Positions 60,387 through 64,000 of a DNA stretch of 64,000 nucleotides are shown here, piece by piece. This DNA comes from an uncultured Poribacteria bacterium (GTDB lineage Bacteria; Poribacteria; WGA-4E; WGA-3G), in the NCBI GenBank assembly GCA_958296135.1, contig CATQHZ010000001.1:4774001-4838000 (forward strand), given 5' to 3'. The notes under the pieces were generated by a model, which worked only from the letters and a program-made list of their open reading frames with translations, was not told the origin of the DNA and ran no database searches. How positions within the stretch are numbered: the stretch's first letter is position 1; each line of letters begins with the position of its first letter. The translations under genes and the position numbers were made by a program.

Positions 60387-61589
60387 CTAAAAAAACTGTG
60401 CCGCCACTGTCTCACCCGCTTGTAACGTCACGCCCTTAGGAATCGTAATCAACCCGTTCGCTAGCACCAACGAATGGAGGATACCTGAACCTTGCGGGCC
60501 TGTCGTTCTCGCGTTCCATTCTCCATCTTCTTCGGTGAGGATAGCGCGCATATAGTTCACACGTCCATCGCTGTTGGCGACATCTTCGGCGAGCGTCGCC
60601 TTGAAAGTAGGACGCAACAACGCCGAATGCCCCGCCATCTTCAGCAGCGCAGGGCGCACGAAGAGTTCAAACACAACGAGCGAGGAGACCGGATTACCAG
60701 GCAACCCAAAAATCGGTTTTCCATCAGCGATGCCGTATGCCTGCGGTTTGCCCGGTTTCATTGCAACGCGCCAGAAGTGAATCTCACCCAATCTCTCCAA
60801 GACACTTTTGACGACATCGTATTCTCCCACCGAAACGCCGCCGCTGGTGATGAGCGCATCTGCCTGTGAAAGCGCGGCACGGAAAATCCGTTCTGTCTCC
60901 GCCTCGTCATCAGGCGCGATGCCCATGTCAATCGGGACACCGCCCGCCTCCTCAACCTGCGCATAGATGCCGTAGCGGTTGCTATCTCGGATTTTTCCCG
61001 GCTCAAGCGGTTCACCGAGTCGCGTGAGCTCATCGCCGGTTGAGACGATAGCGACGGTAGGCTTCCGATGCACCTTCACCGCCGAACAATTGAGAGAAGC
61101 AAGCATAGAAATTTCGGGGGGACGGAGATGTTTCCCCGGTTCCATCACAAGCGCGCCCCGCGTGACACTCTCCCCAGCGAAACGAACGTTTTCGTTTTCG
61201 TCCACGCCTTCAAAGATGTTGACACCCCCGTTTTGGGGGCGCGTTACCTCTTGCATGACGACAGCATCCGCGCCACTCGGCATCATCGCCCCGGTCATAA
61301 TGCGCGCCGCTTGCCCGCTACCGACAGGTTTTGTCGGCGCATCTCCTGCAGCGAGTGTCTCGACAATAGAGAGGACAGCCGGACGCGCCTCGGACGCGCC
61401 TATCACATCAGCGGATTGGACAGCGAATCCGTCCATCGCCGAATTATCAAACGGCGGGATGTCTTCGGCGGCATAGAGTGCTTCGGCCAACACATATCCA
61501 TGGCAGTCAAGGATGTCGCGTTTCTCTATAGGCAAAACGGGAATAGTGGCGAGCATCCGTTGGCGTGCTTCTTCAACAGTAAGCATCAT
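60387..61589 (-). CDS. moeA: Molybdopterin molybdenumtransferase MoeA
   Basis: A 400-residue enzyme that inserts molybdate into adenylated molybdopterin. The ATG at 61589 (GGAGG 6 bases upstream) is used; the longer frame covers repeat sequence. It has PPFDNSAMDGFAV, RIMTGAMMPSGADAVVMQE, VSTGDEL, DALITSGGVSVGEYDVV and GLPGNPVSS, all typical, plus the C-terminal domain IV. It lies 71 bases downstream of the mog/moaB gene. The two form a cofactor pair, useful for any molybdoenzyme elsewhere in the genome. Confidence 0.96.
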   Translation of the reverse strand: MMLTVEEARQRMLATIPVLPIEKRDILDCHGYVLAEALYAAEDIPPFDNSAMDGFAVQSADVIGASEARPAVLSIVETLAAGDAPTKPVGSGQAARIMTGAMMPSGADAVVMQEVTRPQNGGVNIFEGVDENENVRFAGESVTRGALVMEPGKHLRPPEISMLASLNCSAVKVHRKPTVAIVSTGDELTRLGEPLEPGKIRDSNRYGIYAQVEEAGGVPIDMGIAPDDEAETERIFRAALSQADALITSGGVSVGEYDVVKSVLERLGEIHFWRVAMKPGKPQAYGIADGKPIFGLPGNPVSSLVVFELFVRPALLKMAGHSALLRPTFKATLAEDVANSDGRVNYMRAILTEEDGEWNARTTGPQGSGILHSLVLANGLITIPKGVTLQAGETVAAQFF

Positions 61590-61660
61590 GATTTTCCTCC
61601 TACCTCCCACAAGAGCACGAGGCACAGGCACTCGCGCCCCGGTGGAGAGGCAGCAATTGG

Positions 61661-62182
61661 CTAACGCCCTACCTCCCATGCCAAATGTTGGAGCTCCGGC
61701 CCGATGAGTTTCTCCCATGCCAACTGCACAGCAGCAGTAGAACCCGGCGTGGAGATAACCACCTTGCCGCGATAGACACCCGCTGTCGCGCGTGAAAGCA
61801 TGGCAGCGGCTCCAACCTGTTCATAACTGAACATCCGGAACAGTTCGCCGAAGCCAGGCAGCGTCTTCTCCAACTTGCGGTTGAGAACATCAAACGTCGT
61901 GTCGCGCGGTGCGATGCCGGTACCGCCGTTGAATAAAATGACGCGCGCATCGCTGGCCGCCATCTCATCTAAAACCGATGCTACCTGAGCCGGTTCATCT
62001 TTGATAATCTGGTATGCAACCACGCTGTTCCCTTCCGCCGATAACTGTTCTCGTAGAAAGACAGCGTTCTTGTCCGTCTCCGGCGTGCGCGTATCGCTGA
62101 CGGTGACAATCGCGACAGCGACGGCTCCCTGTTCGGTTGCCATGTCTCGATGTTGTTGTGTGCTAGTAGAACCTGTTGTCAT
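61661..62182 (-). CDS. moaB: Molybdopterin adenylyltransferase-like (MoaB/Mog family)
   Basis: A 173-residue MoaB/Mog protein that activates molybdopterin by adenylation before MoeA acts. It has [59 protein letters not shown] and [17 protein letters not shown]. The start ATG has AAGGA 7 bases upstream. It lies directly next to the right end of the IS607 element, whose insertion may have cut off its original upstream region. Confidence 0.94.
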   Translation of the reverse strand: MTTGSTSTQQHRDMATEQGAVAVAIVTVSDTRTPETDKNAVFLREQLSAEGNSVVAYQIIKDEPAQVASVLDEMAASDARVILFNGGTGIAPRDTTFDVLNRKLEKTLPGFGELFRMFSYEQVGAAAMLSRATAGVYRGKVVISTPGSTAAVQLAWEKLIGPELQHLAWEVGR

Positions 62183-62279
62183 TGTTAATTCCTTCTGTTC
62201 CTTTGAACCTACACAAATCGAGACAAGAGCAGAGATAACGTCTATTGCGTTACCATCTCTACCGTGTGGTTTGCAGCGA

Positions 62280-63431
62280 TTATCTCGCTGGAGGAACCCT
62301 CAAAGCACGTGACATTTCCGCTATGAAAATACCGCGTGCGCCGTTTAAATCCCTGTCACACCGATGACCGTCTGCATCAGTAATCACCTTCGCACCGCCG
62401 AGGTTCTCGACAATGTTACCTGTCCAGCTAATCGTCTTTGACGTATATGCTTCATTGGCATCAACTACAAGAACGCCATATTCCTTCGCCTTTTGCTTCA
62501 GGAACATTTTGAACTGGTAATGCGATAACGTGAGCATTTGTCGGACAGACTTTTTACGGAGCTTCCTCGCACCACGCCGTGTCATCTGCTTTGTTTCAAA
62601 CGTCGGCAGCAGGATAACGTCGTAAGTATTGACAAGGAAGTGTGCAACTTTCTTGTGTAGTTCCTTCACAAGATTACGGATGTTTACCTGAATCTTCTGT
62701 GCGCATTTTCGCAAGGTGCGCCGTAGCGGACGCTTTACTTGTGTTGCGCGGGAGTAGAGATCATCTGCATGTTGGCAGAGCCTCTGGATACGATTAATTG
62801 CATGATGTCCGAGCCAGCCGAACGCCGTTTCAGAAAACATTGTCATGAACGTCCGAACGCCAGGGTCGAGTGCTACGATATGTCCGCTTGAGTCTCGCGG
62901 TTTTGTTTTCTCGATGTAGCTGACGTTCATATAAAACCTGTCATGTTCCATGACGATGCGACTCTCTTTTACCTCAGATTCATGGTCACGTTCCGCCTTC
63001 TTGCCAGGACCTTGCGGCTTCGCTGGGAGCGTTTCTGTCATCTTCATTTCACCGAGTAAGCGGACATAAAAACCATGAGTTTTGATGAACTGCGCACACA
63101 GGTAAAACGACTTCGTGGTGTTCTTCTTCCTGCGGAACTTTACGCATTGCGGTTCACCTGTTTCCTTCCACTTTCGCCGTGCTGCAGTCACCGCTTTCTG
63201 TGCATCCATCACTGCACCGACACGGATATGTCGAGGACAATTCGATGTCCACTCAGGCAGTGTTTTTAGCAAGTCAGGCGCATAAACCTTGCGTCCTTTA
63301 TTGAATTGCTTCACCGCCTCGTTGTAGACGTAACGTGAGATACCTTCCCACCTACGGAGTCTCGCTTTCTGTGCCGTTGTGGGTAAGATTTCGATCTGCT
63401 TTGATTTCGTCACGGTAGCGTCGGAGTCCAT
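62280..63431 (-). CDS. tnpB: TnpB of IS607 type
   Basis: A 383-residue protein from the ATG at 63431; the first 134 codons of the longer open frame overlap tnpA in another frame and are not used. RuvC-like residues are the Asp in ALDPGVRTF, the Glu in [10 protein letters not shown] and the Asp in [12 protein letters not shown]. The usual zinc-ribbon cysteines are absent: where relatives have CxxC the sequence reads [10 protein letters not shown], although SKTxSWTG-type variants are known in this branch. RNA-guided DNA cutting is expected from the family. It overlaps tnpA by 80 bases. Confidence 0.9.
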   Translation of the reverse strand: MDSDATVTKSKQIEILPTTAQKARLRRWEGISRYVYNEAVKQFNKGRKVYAPDLLKTLPEWTSNCPRHIRVGAVMDAQKAVTAARRKWKETGEPQCVKFRRKKNTTKSFYLCAQFIKTHGFYVRLLGEMKMTETLPAKPQGPGKKAERDHESEVKESRIVMEHDRFYMNVSYIEKTKPRDSSGHIVALDPGVRTFMTMFSETAFGWLGHHAINRIQRLCQHADDLYSRATQVKRPLRRTLRKCAQKIQVNIRNLVKELHKKVAHFLVNTYDVILLPTFETKQMTRRGARKLRKKSVRQMLTLSHYQFKMFLKQKAKEYGVLVVDANEAYTSKTISWTGNIVENLGGAKVITDADGHRCDRDLNGARGIFIAEMSRALRVPPAR

Positions 63432-63960
63432 ACATCCGTGAGGAAAAGACGTGGAGAATCTCCAGCAAATCGGAAGTAAGTTCCTGTTCGGGACTGTGAG
63501 GAGTTTGGTTGAGAACCACGACTTCTCCACCGTTTTGCTCGATAAGATATCGAATGACTTCGCTGCCGAAGCGGGCGAGTCTATCCCGATGGGCGACCAC
63601 AACGCGGCGTTGATCACCGCACAGGACTCTGTCCAATATCCGCTGGAGTCCTTTTCGCTTGAAGTTGATGCCACTGCCGAAGTCTTCAATGACTTCCGCA
63701 TCTGGGAACTTTTCCTGCATGTAGGCGACTTGCGAGGCGAGGGCGTCCGCCTGCGCTTTTCCGCTGACACGGAAACCGAAGCAAATGGTAGAAATGTCTG
63801 GTTGACGTTGAGCATCAACAAACTTTTGGACATCGTAACGCCGATGACCGCCTCCAGTGCGCACGCAGTCGATTTCGCCGCGTGCTTCCATCCTGCGAAG
63901 GTGCTCGATGGAAATATCCAACACCTGCGCAGCGTTTTGTGGTGACATTAGGTTATTCAT
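63352..63960 (-). CDS. tnpA: Serine recombinase TnpA of IS607
   Basis: A 202-residue protein from the ATG at 63960; an ATG at 63978 would add six residues. The MerR-like helix-turn-helix (NLMSPQNAAQVLDISIEHL, then GHRRYDV) precedes the serine recombinase catalytic domain with the nucleophile in FRVSGKAQADAL and arginines in VVVAHRDRLARFG. The small serine transposases of this family join circular intermediates with little target specificity. The ATG lies about 8 bases after the -10 box, so the transcript may be leaderless. Confidence 0.92.
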   Translation of the reverse strand: MNNLMSPQNAAQVLDISIEHLRRMEARGEIDCVRTGGGHRRYDVQKFVDAQRQPDISTICFGFRVSGKAQADALASQVAYMQEKFPDAEVIEDFGSGINFKRKGLQRILDRVLCGDQRRVVVAHRDRLARFGSEVIRYLIEQNGGEVVVLNQTPHSPEQELTSDLLEILHVFSSRMYGLRRYRDEIKADRNLTHNGTESETP

Positions 63961-63967
63961 ACCTACA

Positions 63968-63996
63968 TTATCCCACATTTATTCCGCTTTGTCAAG
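63968..63996 (-). promoter_or_regulatory. Promoter of IS607 tnpA
   Basis: TTGACA (63996-63991), 17 bases, GATAAT (63973-63968) on the minus strand; the start codon follows 8 bases later. Confidence 0.55.
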
Positions 63997-64000
63997 TAAA

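Larger units (their letters stand above)
62190..64000 (-). mobile_element. IS607-family element, left end at or beyond window edge
   Basis: It contains the serine recombinase tnpA and tnpB on one transcript, overlapping by 80 bases, in the IS607 order. The end near tnpB lies within 62183-62279. There the minus strand has hairpins AGCGA-GATAA-TCGCT and AGAGA/TCTCT with TAACG/CGTTA, candidates for an omega RNA end. The tnpA-side end is not resolved. Confidence 0.85.

Noticed and set aside
62280-63431. TnpB inactivation because zinc-ribbon cysteines are missing
   Set aside because: RuvC acidic residues are present, and related IS607-type TnpB proteins can also lack the cysteines, so loss of function is not supported.
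62280-63833. 517-residue TnpB
   Set aside because: The first 134 codons are tnpA read in another frame; the family-like sequence starts at the ATG at 63431.

Overview
ORGANISM. The window (64 kb, GC-rich) is bacterial. It carries a division and cell-wall (dcw) cluster with a MurE of the meso-diaminopimelate type, a bacterial type A-like RNase P RNA, a B12-dependent ribonucleotide reductase, an IS607 and a tnpB-only element, and very many interspersed palindromic repeats. Secreted proteins with lamin-tail-like segments and FlgD-like C-termini, a cyclase-NB-ARC-TPR regulator and the repeat load suggest an uncultured lineage, perhaps Poribacteria-like. That placement is an inference from gene style, not a proven assignment.

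LAYOUT. 1-7.3 kb: minus-strand run of VWA membrane protein, M20 amidohydrolase, cyclase/ATPase/TPR regulator, coiled-coil protein and a partial TPR lipoprotein-like or secreted protein. 7.4-9.5 kb: a PD-(D/E)XK-like gene split by a tnpB element that has its own promoter and a pseudoknotted leader. 9.5-18.6 kb: Obg-type GTPase, two paralogous coiled-coil membrane proteins, M28-like peptidase, an intact copy of the split gene, small membrane proteins, a clan AA protease pair and a RAYT transposase, separated by arrays of REP-like palindromes. 18.6-23.4 kb: a 1252-residue secreted protein behind a long structured leader and several tandem promoters. 23.6-30.4 kb: small charged proteins with a shared C-terminal motif, a PIN toxin-like pair, a radical SAM protein and duplicated aspartyl proteases. 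30.5-50.5 kb: the dcw cluster, read rsmH-ftsL-ftsI-murE-(alpha/beta hydrolase)-murF-ddl-mraY-murD-ftsW-murG-murC-ftsQ-ftsA-(three small paralogues)-ftsZ. mraZ and murB are not in it. 50.5-57 kb: Gfo/Idh oxidoreductase, HyuB, RNase P RNA, NrdJ. 57-64 kb: restriction-modification relic, MATE transporter, a two-domain rhodanese whose catalytic cysteine codon is UGA (probable selenocysteine), a KAEG-repeat membrane protein, MoeA, a MoaB/Mog-family protein and an IS607 element.

HOW IT FITS TOGETHER. The dcw genes make lipid II (murC-F, ddl, mraY, murG) and the septal machine (ftsZ, A, Q, L, I, W). The palindromic repeats form mosaic arrays in both orientations. They share an outer stem but carry different inner modules, the window holds one candidate mobilising enzyme (RAYT), and related hairpins also sit inside protein-coding genes and inside the RNase P RNA. 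The most notable single gene is the probable selenoprotein rhodanese at 58850-59680, which ordinary gene calling would truncate at the UGA.
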